This document shows, piece after piece, positions 9,979 to 19,059 of a stretch of 64,000 nucleotides of DNA. This stretch comes from Sanghuangporus weigelae. Taxonomy: Eukaryota; Basidiomycota; Agaricomycetes; Hymenochaetales; Hymenochaetaceae. Within the stretch, counting starts at the first letter, position 1; each line of letters opens with the position of its first letter. A program made the position numbers and the translations under genes. The notes under the pieces were generated by a model that was not told the origin of the DNA, did no database searches, and worked only from the letters and a program-made list of their open reading frames with translations. The DNA lies in contig CP137324.1 in NCBI GenBank assembly GCA_033182465.1, forward strand, positions 2,046,001 through 2,110,000. The letters are read 5' to 3'.

Positions 9979-9986
9979 AGGGGGGG
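9979..9986 (+). other. Polypurine tract
   Basis: The purine run AGGGGGGG lies immediately before the 3' LTR, the usual place for the plus-strand primer of an LTR element. Confidence 0.85.
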
Positions 9987-11503
9987 TGTAGTGAAAGGAT
10001 CCGCTCAAAAACTCGCATCAGGATCGACACGATCAACAGATCTACACGATCAGCTTTCCAAACGCGACCGGTAACCAAGCCAGCTATCAAAGGCCCAAGC
10101 AATCGAGCGGCCTAGGCAACAGTAACCCGTTACCACCCGAGCGCTAGAAGCACCGAAGCGGATACGTAATCCCGCTAACAGCTAACACCGCCGACCGCCT
10201 ATTACCGCGGACTACCACTCTAACGCCGCCGACCAAGCAACCAGAGCGACCTCGATCAAAAGAAGCGATCAAACTTCTTAGAAGTCCAGAAGCACAACTA
10301 CTAAAGCCTAAACGCTAAAAGGCTAAAGGCTAATAAGGTTTATGGAGACCTCACTGGCATTTCAGCACTGTCAAGTCTGTGCACGAGTTTACATGGTCCT
10401 TTATGAAGTATACTACTTAGTATGCACGGCAACGGTTGGTACGCGTGACTGTCACATCGAAACCGAGCGACACCTTCAGGATACAATGCATTCCAATCCA
10501 CCAAGCCCAATAGTACCCAAGAAACGAGAGGAACTCACGATCACAACTCGGACCCCTCGAACTGCGAACCCGATAACTTGGAGAATGATTGGATGGTATA
10601 GACCGGAGTTGCACACACCATGTCCAGCATCTACGATACAGGCAAACCTTTATTTACCGAGAGATGCGAACCTGGAAACCAAGCAATTACAACTCCTTAT
10701 ACAACGAAGGATATGGCGCTACATTCGAGATATACGATACGAAGGCAAAGCATGGCTAGTCACCAGAACCCAGCAGAACCCACCAGCAGAGCTTATGCAG
10801 TTCATGATATGCCTTGGACCATACTCTACACCGACCCGACACCTTAACACTGACGTGCGAGTTATGCTTACCCTCGCTGGGCCTCGAGATGAATTCCGAA
10901 GAATCACATACCGAGCAGCCTACATCGCTCCAAGAGCAAAGATGCCACTCAATGACGGCAATGACATCGTTATGGAGTACTGACAGTGGAGCATTCCATA
11001 TCGGAGCACCACCTCTATTGTCTCAGTCAGCAACTCCAAAGAATTCTGTCATAGTGGAGACGACCTTACAAAGATTGGAGCAAAGTGGAGCGAAGCGCAG
11101 CAGGATGACAAAGGAACAGATGTAATGGTGGAGGAAAGTGGAGTAAAGTGGAGACAGGATGAGTAAGAAATAGGACGGAAAATGGAATATCTGGGAGCAT
11201 AAATAGTTGTAGGATTAGGCCCTCATTTCCCCATCTTTCGATCCTCTTAACACACTGGTGTAAAGCTTGCCCTACAGCGAGCTATTACTGTGTGCTTTGT
11301 ACTATCACGCCTCTTGGAAATCCCAATCTGCTTTACTATTACCTCGTATCTGAAAACATCCATAACTCGGACCGCGACTAGGAAGGCTAGTAAGGGACCG
11401 CGTGGTACAGCCAGACGTGGGTAGATAAGATCACCTCTGCACAACACACCGCTGCTTAGGCAAAAGGATTGAACCGGTGTAACCCCGGGCCTACTCCCTA
11501 ACA
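9987..11503 (+). repeat. 3' LTR, complete
   Basis: It runs from TGTAGTGAAA to CCCTAACA, 1517 bp, with TG...CA ends. Its last 725 nt match the 5' LTR at 1-725 without visible difference. It contains an open frame in U3 (10342-10983), the TATA-like box (11199-11206) and the presumed start of R (11233). Confidence 0.95.
10342..10983 (+). CDS. ORF inside LTR U3, 213 aa, unknown function
   Basis: An ATG-started frame of 213 codons lies wholly in U3, upstream of the TATA-like box. It would sit near the 3' end of the full-length RNA, or be read from transcripts entering the LTR. The composition (Arg, Thr, Pro, Tyr) resembles the element's other proteins. The last 62 codons are repeated identically in the 5' LTR at 17-205. 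No domain was recognised. It could be chance, but 213 open codons in an LTR is long. Confidence 0.4.
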   Translation: METSLAFQHCQVCARVYMVLYEVYYLVCTATVGTRDCHIETERHLQDTMHSNPPSPIVPKKREELTITTRTPRTANPITWRMIGWYRPELHTPCPASTIQANLYLPRDANLETKQLQLLIQRRIWRYIRDIRYEGKAWLVTRTQQNPPAELMQFMICLGPYSTPTRHLNTDVRVMLTLAGPRDEFRRITYRAAYIAPRAKMPLNDGNDIVMEY

Positions 11504-11599
11504 CGAAGTGAACTGATTTTACACTAATCTGTGTTGATAATATAATATAGATCAATCAAAATAATTTTCTAAATGACCCTTCGGTTGAAATGAGATATT

Positions 11600-11761
11600 A
11601 TAGATGGATTTGCTGTATACGGCGTATACGGTGTATCCGGGCATCCCGTAACCATATCAGGTCCCAGAATCCCTTCATACGGCCCGTAAAAATATGACAG
11701 TCCCCGCATGTGGTCTTCCTTTATACAGCCATCCCCGTATACAGTTACACGCGGAGCCCTA
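11600..11761 (+). mobile_element. MITE remnant (right end), same family as 18207-18846
   Basis: It contains TATACGGCGTATACGG, TACGGCCCGTA and CCCCGTATAC words and ends in CGGAGCCCTA at 11761, the terminal sequence of the complete MITE at 18846. The spacing of the CGTATAC words from the right end also agrees. No left end is present between here and the LTR at 11503, so the retrotransposon may have inserted into this MITE. Confidence 0.6.
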
Positions 11762-12362
11762 ATTCAGCGAGTGTGTAGAAGCTCAGGATTTAACCCTGAG
11801 CTTCCTCCACCCCTCTTGTACCTCGTTGGCACCCCTCTATCTGACGTCGGTGACCCTTCGGCAACCCAGGCTTTCTATCAGACTCCTCTGCGGCACCCTT
11901 TCCAGCCTTTCACTCCAGTTTATTCCATATATTGATCTTATATGGTCTTTTCCTTTCGTCTATTGCGTTTACGCTACTTCGGCGGATTCGTGCAGCCTCC
12001 CCCTCATTCCTGCTTGCCCTATTTGATGTCGGCGGCTATCCAGTGACACAGGCATCATACCAGACGACCCAGTGGCGCCTTCTCCACCCACTTGCTCTAG
12101 TTTATCCCTTATATTCATCTTATATGCTCCTGCCGACTCTGTGTCTGAGTTTCCACCATGTTGGCAGCCTCCTGTGATCCCCCCTTTCGAGCGGCGGCCC
12201 CATGAGCCTATTCCTTTTGTACTTTGGCATCCCTACACCTCTCCATCACGTCCCTGACAGTCCCTGGCATCTGCTGGGTAGTGGGGATTTAGAGTCTGAT
12301 AGCGTCGGCATCCCGTTTTTGGAGGTTTCTTCATACATTCAGCACCCTTAGTAGGATGGACA
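11762..12362. other. Pyrimidine-rich non-coding stretch with imperfect repeats
   Basis: This is C/T-rich DNA with two similar blocks: 11843-11905 (GACGTCGGTGACCC ... CAGACTCCTCTGCGGCACC) and 12027-12090 (GATGTCGGCGGCTATCC ... CAGACGACCCAGTGGCGCC). TTATAT words follow each. No convincing gene was found. Confidence 0.4.
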
Positions 12363-12920
12363 TTGGTAGTGCCTTCAGAGACACACACCACCCACTACAG
12401 CGGTCTTGACGTGTGGGAGATGCTGCGTGAGGATGAAAGGATCCAGAAAGATGCCGAGATTTTTGAGATGTTGTGCAAGAGTCTTTCCAATGAGGTGTTC
12501 GAGCAGCTTTCCGAGACGGAGAAGCGGCGTTTGAACATGTGGGTATGGGCCGGATGTGGGATGCACAAGGATCTGAACGCTGTTAAGGGAGGCGACTCAG
12601 CTATGCGAGAGAAATGGAAGGAAATTAAAGACTCACCTGGGCCCATGCTACTGGCGAACAGAGATAATGCTGCCGTTCTTGAGCCAGGAGCTGACAACGA
12701 CAATGATGAATATGAAGACATAGGGGACAGTGCCACGCATGTACTGCCGAGCTTTGAGTACAAGGGTAGAGGTGTGAAACGAGGCTCGAATCGCAAGGAG
12801 ATGGCTGCGCAGAAACGTGCACGTGAGGTGTCAAAAGCTGGCGGTAAAAAACTCATGGATTTGATGGGAGACATGCTGAAAAATAGAAATGACAAGAAGG
12901 GGCATCAACACACCTTTTGA
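12363..12920 (+). pseudogene. Piece 1 of a broken agaricomycete multi-copy family gene
   Basis: This is an open frame of 185 codons whose upstream edge is not a clear ATG. It contains GCGMHKDLNAVKGG, a P-x-LLANRDNAAVL stretch and a basic tail ending NDKKGHQ. From memory these words mark a large uncharacterised family in agaricomycetes, with a later block NHLEANVLKGL, NALDLGPLHEK and PATNDANEGALG. That block is found 1.7 kb downstream at 14657-15345, so this is the front part of one disrupted copy. The function of the family is unknown to me; a mobile-element origin is possible. The frame stops soon after NDKKGHQ, where the downstream insertion begins. Confidence 0.55.
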
Positions 12921-14656
12921 GATTTTGCTCTTTTCACTCTGGATCATATAATCAACTTCCCCGGTGTAGACTATCAGACCCTCTTAAGCAGCGGCGAAGG
13001 CGACGGCGTTCGACCACAGAGAGGCGTCGGCGGTGTCAAAGATCGGAGAGGTAAGAAGGGATCCAACTCGTGGCTCGACCTCCTGGACAGCTTGGTGCCG
13101 TGGGGGACAATTTGACCCGGAAGTACTGCTGCCGATCGGGATGCGCGCTCAGTCGTGGGGAGAGCTCAATCGTAGGGGCTATGGTATGATCTGCGTATAA
13201 AGGGGACGCCGCCGATAATGTACGAGACAAAGCCGCCGACGAGTCAAGATGTCGGCGTCGCGAATAAGCAATAGAGCGACGGCGCTGTCGAGTCCTGCGA
13301 GCGGCGGCGATTACTAGTAGAGCGACGGTACCGCCGATTACCAGGAGAGCGACGGTGTCGCCGATTACCAGGGGAGCGACGGTGTCGCCGATTACCAGGA
13401 GAGCGACGGTGTCGCCGATTACCAGGAGAGCGACGGTGTCGCCGATTACCAGGAGAGCGACGGTGTCGCCGATTACCAGGAGAGCGACGGTGTCGCCGAT
13501 TACCAGGAGAGCGACGGTGTCGTCGATTGTCAAGAGGGCGATGGCGCTGCCGATTCCCAGGAGAGCGACGGTGTCGTCGATTGTCAAGAGGGCGATGGCG
13601 CTGCCGATTCCCAGGAGACCGGCGGGGTCGCCGATTACCAGGAGAGCGACGGTGTTGCCGAGTGTCAAGAGGGCGATGGCGCTGCTGATTCCCAGGACGG
13701 GGGATAGCTCTGCCGATCACTTGCGCAGTGGCGAGTGAGCACGTGCCCCTGTTATTCCCTTAAACGGGGGCGGCGTCTTGTGTTGGCACACGATCTTCGG
13801 CGGAGGCGATAGAGAGCAAAAGGGCTAATAGAGACGAGAGGAGTGCACTGAGATCTATTCTGAACTACTGCTGCTGAACACTACATCCATGAGGTCTATA
13901 TATACTGGGGAATGCTGGGGAAGAGTGTCACAGAGGCGGCGACAGTGACGGCGCGTCACAGACGCGCAATCGGTGCGGACCCGAAGATCGGGGCGCGCCG
14001 CGAAGCTGCCAAGACACGGGCGCGCGCTGATCGGGCTGGCGGTGATTGGCGTGGCGCATCATCATCGGGCGCGCTCGGATCGCTAAGTGGTCGCACCACA
14101 CGAATATGAAACATCAGGGGAGGCAATAATACTAAAAGGGGAATACGCGAGTGGCCGCCGCGTCCGACAATCGGACTCGGCGCACGAAGCAGCATAGTAT
14201 GAACATGAAACGTGGTACCTGGGACCTTGTAAAACCACTACCCGACGTCGGATAAGCCAATTAACAGGAGCCGACGAATATTCCATTGGCTATACGGTTC
14301 GATATCCTTCCGCCGCCGTAGCCGATACATCCGCTGCAACGTTCCAGGCGCCCGTGTATCAGAAAGTGCGGCTGGCCAAGCATACTCGGTTTGGGAAGTC
14401 TTCGAAGGACGGGAGGCGGCGGACGTATTGGTTGAGCCGCGAATCAAGGAGCGGCGGTTTGGAAGGTCTTAAGGAGCGGCGGAGGTGTAGCGGTGGCCGC
14501 ACGATGGTATACTGTACGGAGTACTGAGGGGCCTGTACCGACGTACCGGTACAGGCAAGTGCGGCGCACTACACCGGTACCTCCAATACGTGCTACTCGA
14601 GTTATCTTGAGGCGGCTGCCGAGACAATTGCATGCCTGCAATTTTACATCAATTAT
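12921..14656. other. GC-rich insertion splitting the family gene
   Basis: This 1.7-kb block separates pieces 1 and 2 of the broken gene. It is rich in GGCGG and CGGCG words and contains the 27-bp minisatellite. On the minus strand a TATATATA box (13891-13898) is followed by a pyrimidine-rich start region, as in an LTR promoter. TGTAG at 12965 and CTACA at 14662-14666 could be LTR ends, but the flanking 5 bp do not match. A perfect short inverted repeat (CCTGTACCG / CGGTACAGG) lies at 14531-14554. An old solo LTR is the best guess. Confidence 0.35.
13306..13704. repeat. 27-bp minisatellite, about 15 units
   Basis: A first block of about 7 nearly identical units (GCCGATTACCAGGAGAGCGA then CGGTGTC) from 13333 is followed by units alternating between that type and a GTCGATTGTCAAGAGGGCGA type, making a 54-bp higher-order period. 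Because 27 is a multiple of 3 and the unit has no stop, several frames on both strands stay open; I do not regard them as genes. Confidence 0.9.
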
Positions 14657-15345
14657 ATGCACTACATACGAGATTCAAAAGAAAAATGCACCTTAAACCA
14701 TCTGGAAGCAAACGTCTTGAAGGGACTTGAAGATATACCGACACTCATGGAACTGGCCGTCCTGGTGCTGTACCAAGAAGCGATCTCCCATTCCTACATT
14801 TTGACGATACATGGTCCTGCACTAGAGAACACTAATGCGTTAGACCTTGGTCCACTACACGAGAAGGTACGAACTCATGTTAAAAAGCTCATTGAGGATC
14901 CTCAAATCATCTTGTCACCTTGTGCAGACCCACGGCAGGCAACTCTGAACGGATATGACTCGTGGAAGAACGAGGAGGCCATTACAGCAATTCACCATAT
15001 GGCCCCTGAACTGACTCACCTAGAGGAGCTTTTTAAAGCTTTCCTCTCAGGGGCACTGGACACCTAGGAAAGGTTTAGCAAGAAATTTCGGGAAGATGGA
15101 ACAATAGCTGCACTTACAGAAGTGGAACGGGACTTCGTGTGGACACCAGCCACAAACGATGCGAACGAGGGAGCACTTGGGGTGTACCGGGTTTTTGTGC
15201 AAAGGAATCCTGCTGGGTGCCTGGGACGGTTTAATTCAATCTTTTGTGCCAAAAAGAATAAAACAGATGAATTCATGGAATCTATGCTTACCGGACCATT
15301 GGATTCTGCATTCTTGAGGAGGGAAGCACGCTGTAGCGCACACCG
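14657..15345 (+). pseudogene. Piece 2 of the broken agaricomycete family gene
   Basis: One frame carries NHLEANVLKGLEDIPTL, ISHSYI, NALDLGPLHEKV, LSPCADP, then an in-frame stop at 15065-15067, then WTPATNDANEGALGVYRVF and RNPAGCLGRFNS. These are the middle blocks of the family whose front part lies at 12363-12920. The family motifs fade after about 15345, where a second insertion begins. An in-frame stop plus two large insertions make this copy non-functional. Assignment to the family is from memory of recurrent motifs, not from a search. Confidence 0.6.
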
Positions 15346-15374
15346 CTATTCTGGGCATCAGCAGTCGAGTATTG

Positions 15375-16761
15375 TACATACTTCACCAGTGTCCAACACA
15401 CTGGTGTATCAGCTGCCCAAGTGACTCCAACAGTCACAAAGGGTGTATACGACTCGATTCGATCCTTCCAAGCGCTCTGCCATACCTTAGGATGCGCCCG
15501 AGACTTTGTACATATCTTGGCTCACCCCATTTCACCTTCCATTGCACATATGTCACATTCCGAGACCCCAAAGACCCGCTAATACTGCGCGATAGGCACC
15601 ACACCATATTTCGTTGTCCATACTTTGTCACACTACCACTCGCCGACCTCCGCCTCAGTCACCCGAGCGGATATCGGCACTCCGAAGCCTGGGCCCAGAC
15701 TCCTGAAGGGACCCTAGGCCTTTTCATCAGCGTTTCACACTGCCAGGGACCGTTCTGACCTGTTTCGAGGTACCCAACGGTCGCGTACCTTCATCCTAGA
15801 CGTTCCACGAGGTGCGCTCCATTGTTCGGACTTTGCCGAAGTGGCCTCCAAGGTTCGGACTTCCAATCGGGGTTTGCCGATTGGTACATCCATTCGATCA
15901 CTCCATCCGGTTTGTTCACCGACTTGGGTGCGTGGTTCGGAGGACCCTTCCTGGACAGTTTTCATGTTGTTTCACAGTTCCTTGCAGTCCGTCTGACCCT
16001 TATTGCGTCAGTTTCACACTCCTTGCTATGATTTCATCCTGTTTCACAGTTTCCTGTAGTCCACTAGACTTCTGTCTTGTCGGTTTCACGCTCCTTGTTG
16101 TGGTTTTATTACGTTTCACCTCATGTCTTGTCACAATTCTACCCCAGTCCCAGATCAGTCATTTTGTACATGTTTTGGACCCCCATAGTCTATAAAACCC
16201 GTCCAGATGTCATAGTTTTCAGATAGCGAATACTAGAGATCTGTTCAGCACATGCATCTTCTGTTCCGAAGACTCTCAGACTGTCCCGACCGACTCTGTC
16301 ATTCATAGAAAGCCACAGTACCCACCTTGAGTGTCTCGTCTTCTTTGTCTAGACTAGTCCGGACGTCCCGGGGGTGACTCGGATACTCTCAGCTTGTCTT
16401 CTTTCTTTGTTGACTCATCTCCGAGGTGATCAAGTTGCTAAAGTATTCACTCGGTTCACCGCAGCACGTCCGGATTGGTCTCCCTAGACGACCATTGAGT
16501 ATCACATCTTGCCTACGTGTATTCGCTCCCCCTTTTCTTCCCTTTTTAGATAGTTCACACCGACCGTTCTGGCCAGAGGTATCCCAACTATCCACGGTTC
16601 CCACAGAGTAGGCTGGAGTCTCGGTCTATCTCAGGGGAGTCTTCCGGATCACCCCTCTTTGTTAGGTTTCCCCGATTCATTCTCGCTCGCTCCCTATAGG
16701 ATCGAACGCCCTAGCCTGCTAGGATCGCACCTACAGACCTAGTCCGATCGTCCACCCACCC
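15375..16761 (+). other. Second insertion, solo-LTR-like
   Basis: It is flanked by TATTG on both sides (15370-15374 and 16762-16766), a possible 5-bp target duplication. It has a TATAAAA box at 16191-16197 and a pyrimidine-rich region downstream. The ends are not clean TG...CA, so the limits are uncertain. About seven GTTTCAC words at about 15731-16117 sit upstream of the TATA box at irregular spacing. No coding frame of note. It separates pieces 2 and 3 of the broken family gene. Confidence 0.4.
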
Positions 16762-16763
16762 TA

Positions 16764-17150
16764 TTGATCATACAATGTGCTCAGGAGGCCATGGGAACAG
16801 AGAGGAAATGGCGACGGGAAATCTATGAGGAGGGGTTAGAGAACATGACGAAGAAATGGAGAAAGGACGCTGAAAAGCAAGGAAAAGAAGAAAGGAGGAG
16901 ACAGGAGCTTGACCAGGTGCTGTTGATCATTGACGAAACCGCTATCAACCAAATGGCAGTCTCGCAACTGAAAGATCCGTTAGACAAGCTTCGACCGGAA
17001 GTCGAAGGTATTCCAGCGGATTATAAGATGAACAAATCCCAAAGGTGTGACCACCTGCTTGCAGCACTGCATTCAATGGGGAAGTTACGAGCTGCAGATG
17101 GAGAACAAAAGGTACGTGTTCCGGTCCTTGTAGCTGTCTTCCCACACTGA
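16764..17150 (+). pseudogene. Piece 3 (C-terminal) of the broken family gene
   Basis: The open frame reads a highly charged helical stretch (KWRREIYEEGLENMTKKWRK, then KEERRRQELDQVL) followed by MAVSQLKDPLDKLR and IPADYKMNKSQR. In the family as I remember it, a charged helix is followed by a short LTVAQLNxQLD-like motif at the C-terminus, which this matches. There is no ATG at the left edge; the frame begins where the insertion ends. Confidence 0.5.
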
Positions 17151-18198
17151 TCCTAATCAACGAGATGATAGGAGCCTATAGAAGTTTGCCCGTGAGAGCA
17201 AATGTAGTATTGTACAATAAATAGAGAGTGGACTTACCCGTGCATGAAGAATATGTATCGTATTTTGAAGACAAACAACTAATCCAGTGTTGTTCGAGCG
17301 ATATTGAAGAGGTCTTCTCGAACACCCTGAGACTTGTGATTTCTGTGCCAATAGATCTGCATGAGAAGTCATGTGCAGCATGTGAGATGTCAAAGCAAGT
17401 AATTTCCGGCCCAGGCATGCCAGTCCAGAGAGTTCACGAGTGGGTATAATCCTGTAAGGCCTGAGACCAACACTTCGACTAGTCGGCATTTAAGTTAACA
17501 GCAAAAAAAAATTCCAGGCTCATTTCTCAGAGTTTTCTGAGCATAGATCTCAAAAACATACAATAATAAGATGATATGGAGAATATTTTGCGTCGTTGAC
17601 ACCGGAGCTCAATGACTGCGGTGATGTGTATGAAGGACAGACTAGACTATTTGTAAATCTCGGATTACTTGTCTTGCCATCTATGGCAATTTTTTAAACT
17701 CCGCCCAAATTTCCGGTCTCACGTGTTACATGACCATTGCTGATCACCACTAATAAAGCTTCTTTCCCAAAAATCATGTCGAACAGGGTATCTTTTGCAC
17801 ATGATCAGTCGTCTAGCTGCACAACTGCAAAAAATTACCTTAGTTCGATCACAAGGTCATTCACCATTCTTGATTTCCGCAGACTCTTCTCAACCATGAC
17901 TATATTGCATATTCCATCTCGTTACTTCAATGCTGTTGGTTGATTTTTTCCTTATTTTAAAACAAGGATACTCATTCTTTGGTTGAGTCAGCTGTCCGCT
18001 CCATTGTCCCGGATCCAAGTTGATGTCGTCTTCCACCATGCATAGATCCTCGAAGGATTACCATCTTTGGCTCAAATGTCTGCACATCGACTTCGTTACG
18101 ATTCGGAGATGAAATCCGACTCGCGAGGGCCCAATGTTTAACAATGCATAATCTCCAAGTTGGTTCCGCATTGTCATCTCAGCCAAATCAATCTATGT
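17151..18198. other. Intergenic, no gene seen
   Basis: This is AT-richer DNA with short frames only. An A-run lies at 17503-17511. No splice-supported gene, RNA gene or terminal repeats were found. Confidence 0.5.
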
Positions 18199-18206
18199 CT
18201 AAATAT

Positions 18207-18846
18207 TAGGGCTCCGACCGTATCCGTATACGCGTACGGTCATATAAAAGAAGTTTCATACAGATACGGGCGTATATATACGCCCGTATATATGGCACAC
18301 CAGACCGTTATACGGATACGGACAGCTCGTATACGGGGAATACGCCGTATATGGCAGTTACAGAGTGGAAACTGTAGAATAGAAATAAAATGAGTTGAAC
18401 ATGATCATTTCGAGTTATCTTGACCTTACATAGCGCAAATACCGCACTTCAAGTAGTTCACCCCTGCCAAAAGAAGGGCGCAGCGGACAAATCCAGTGGA
18501 CTGCGATACTGCGATAGAAAGGAGATGCGTGGGAACAGTACTGTATTGAAGACGGCAGTCCCTTCCTCATTTTGGTAGCCTGGGAATATACTTTTCAAGT
18601 AAGTGATCTGCCAAATCACCAAAAATGGCATAAAATATACCTAATTCTATGCTACCGGGAGACACGGGGCCTTAGCTCCCGTATACGGCGTATAAGCCGT
18701 AAACGTCAAATTTTCAGACCTTTGAATACGGATACGGCCGCATATATACGGCCCGTATGTTTTGCTCTTATTGTGTCATACGGATACGGCCGTACCCGTA
18801 TACGGACAGCCCGTATACGGGTTATACGCATACGGTCGGAGCCCTA
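18207..18846. mobile_element. Complete hAT-like MITE with 8-bp target duplication
   Basis: The 640-bp element has terminal inverted repeats TAGGGCTCCGACCGTAT (17 perfect bp, then near-matching). It is flanked by perfect 8-bp direct repeats CTAAATAT at 18199-18206 and 18847-18854. An 8-bp duplication and ends of this kind fit the hAT superfamily. Both subterminal parts are packed with CCGTATAC and TACGGCCGTA words in both orientations; the middle 300 bp is ordinary sequence without a transposase frame. Perfect duplications suggest that it is the youngest of the three copies in this window. Confidence 0.9.
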
Positions 18847-19059
18847 CTAAATATACACTCAAAGCATTATAAAGTTTGCAGCAGTCATCCGCAATAATAT
18901 ATGCAAAATGGCGACATTCCCTGTACTCAGTTGGTTCAAGATTGCTTTGCAAAGTTATTACCTGCAAGGTCTTGGAGTGGCGTTAAATTACCATAGTAAT
19001 TATTCTCCAACTCATAATTGTCGTCCTGAAAGTTGTTCTATGACACAGCTGATATCCTA

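Larger units (their letters stand above)
1..11503 (+). mobile_element. Ty3/gypsy LTR retrotransposon, chromovirus (Tf1/sushi-like), young
   Basis: The element continues past the left edge of the window. Visible parts in order: the last 725 nt of the 5' LTR, primer site, coiled-coil ORF, gag, pol (protease, RT, RNase H, integrase, chromodomain), a 358-aa ORF, an antisense small ORF, a polypurine tract and a complete 1517-bp 3' LTR. The internal region is 726-9986, so the full element would be about 12.3 kb, long for a fungal chromovirus. The LTR stretches compared (1-725 versus 10779-11503) look identical, which points to a recent insertion. The main frames are open and the visible part looks whole. 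The chromodomain and the self-priming signal place it near the Tf1/sushi group. The target-site duplication cannot be tested because the left flank is outside the window. Confidence 0.95.

Noticed and set aside
13036-13738. Long open frames on both strands over the minisatellite (LLVIGDTVA-type and SPITRRATV-type repeat proteins).
   Set aside because: The 27-bp unit has no stop and is a multiple of 3, so any frame stays open. No start context, splice support or flanking domain.
12965-14666. Complete solo LTR with TGTAG...CTACA ends.
   Set aside because: The 5 bp outside the proposed ends do not match, so the limits are not supported; kept only as an insertion of uncertain type.
17228-17943. 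Short plus-strand frames between the broken family gene and the MITE.
   Set aside because: No domain, splice or start support; composition like the surrounding AT-rich DNA.
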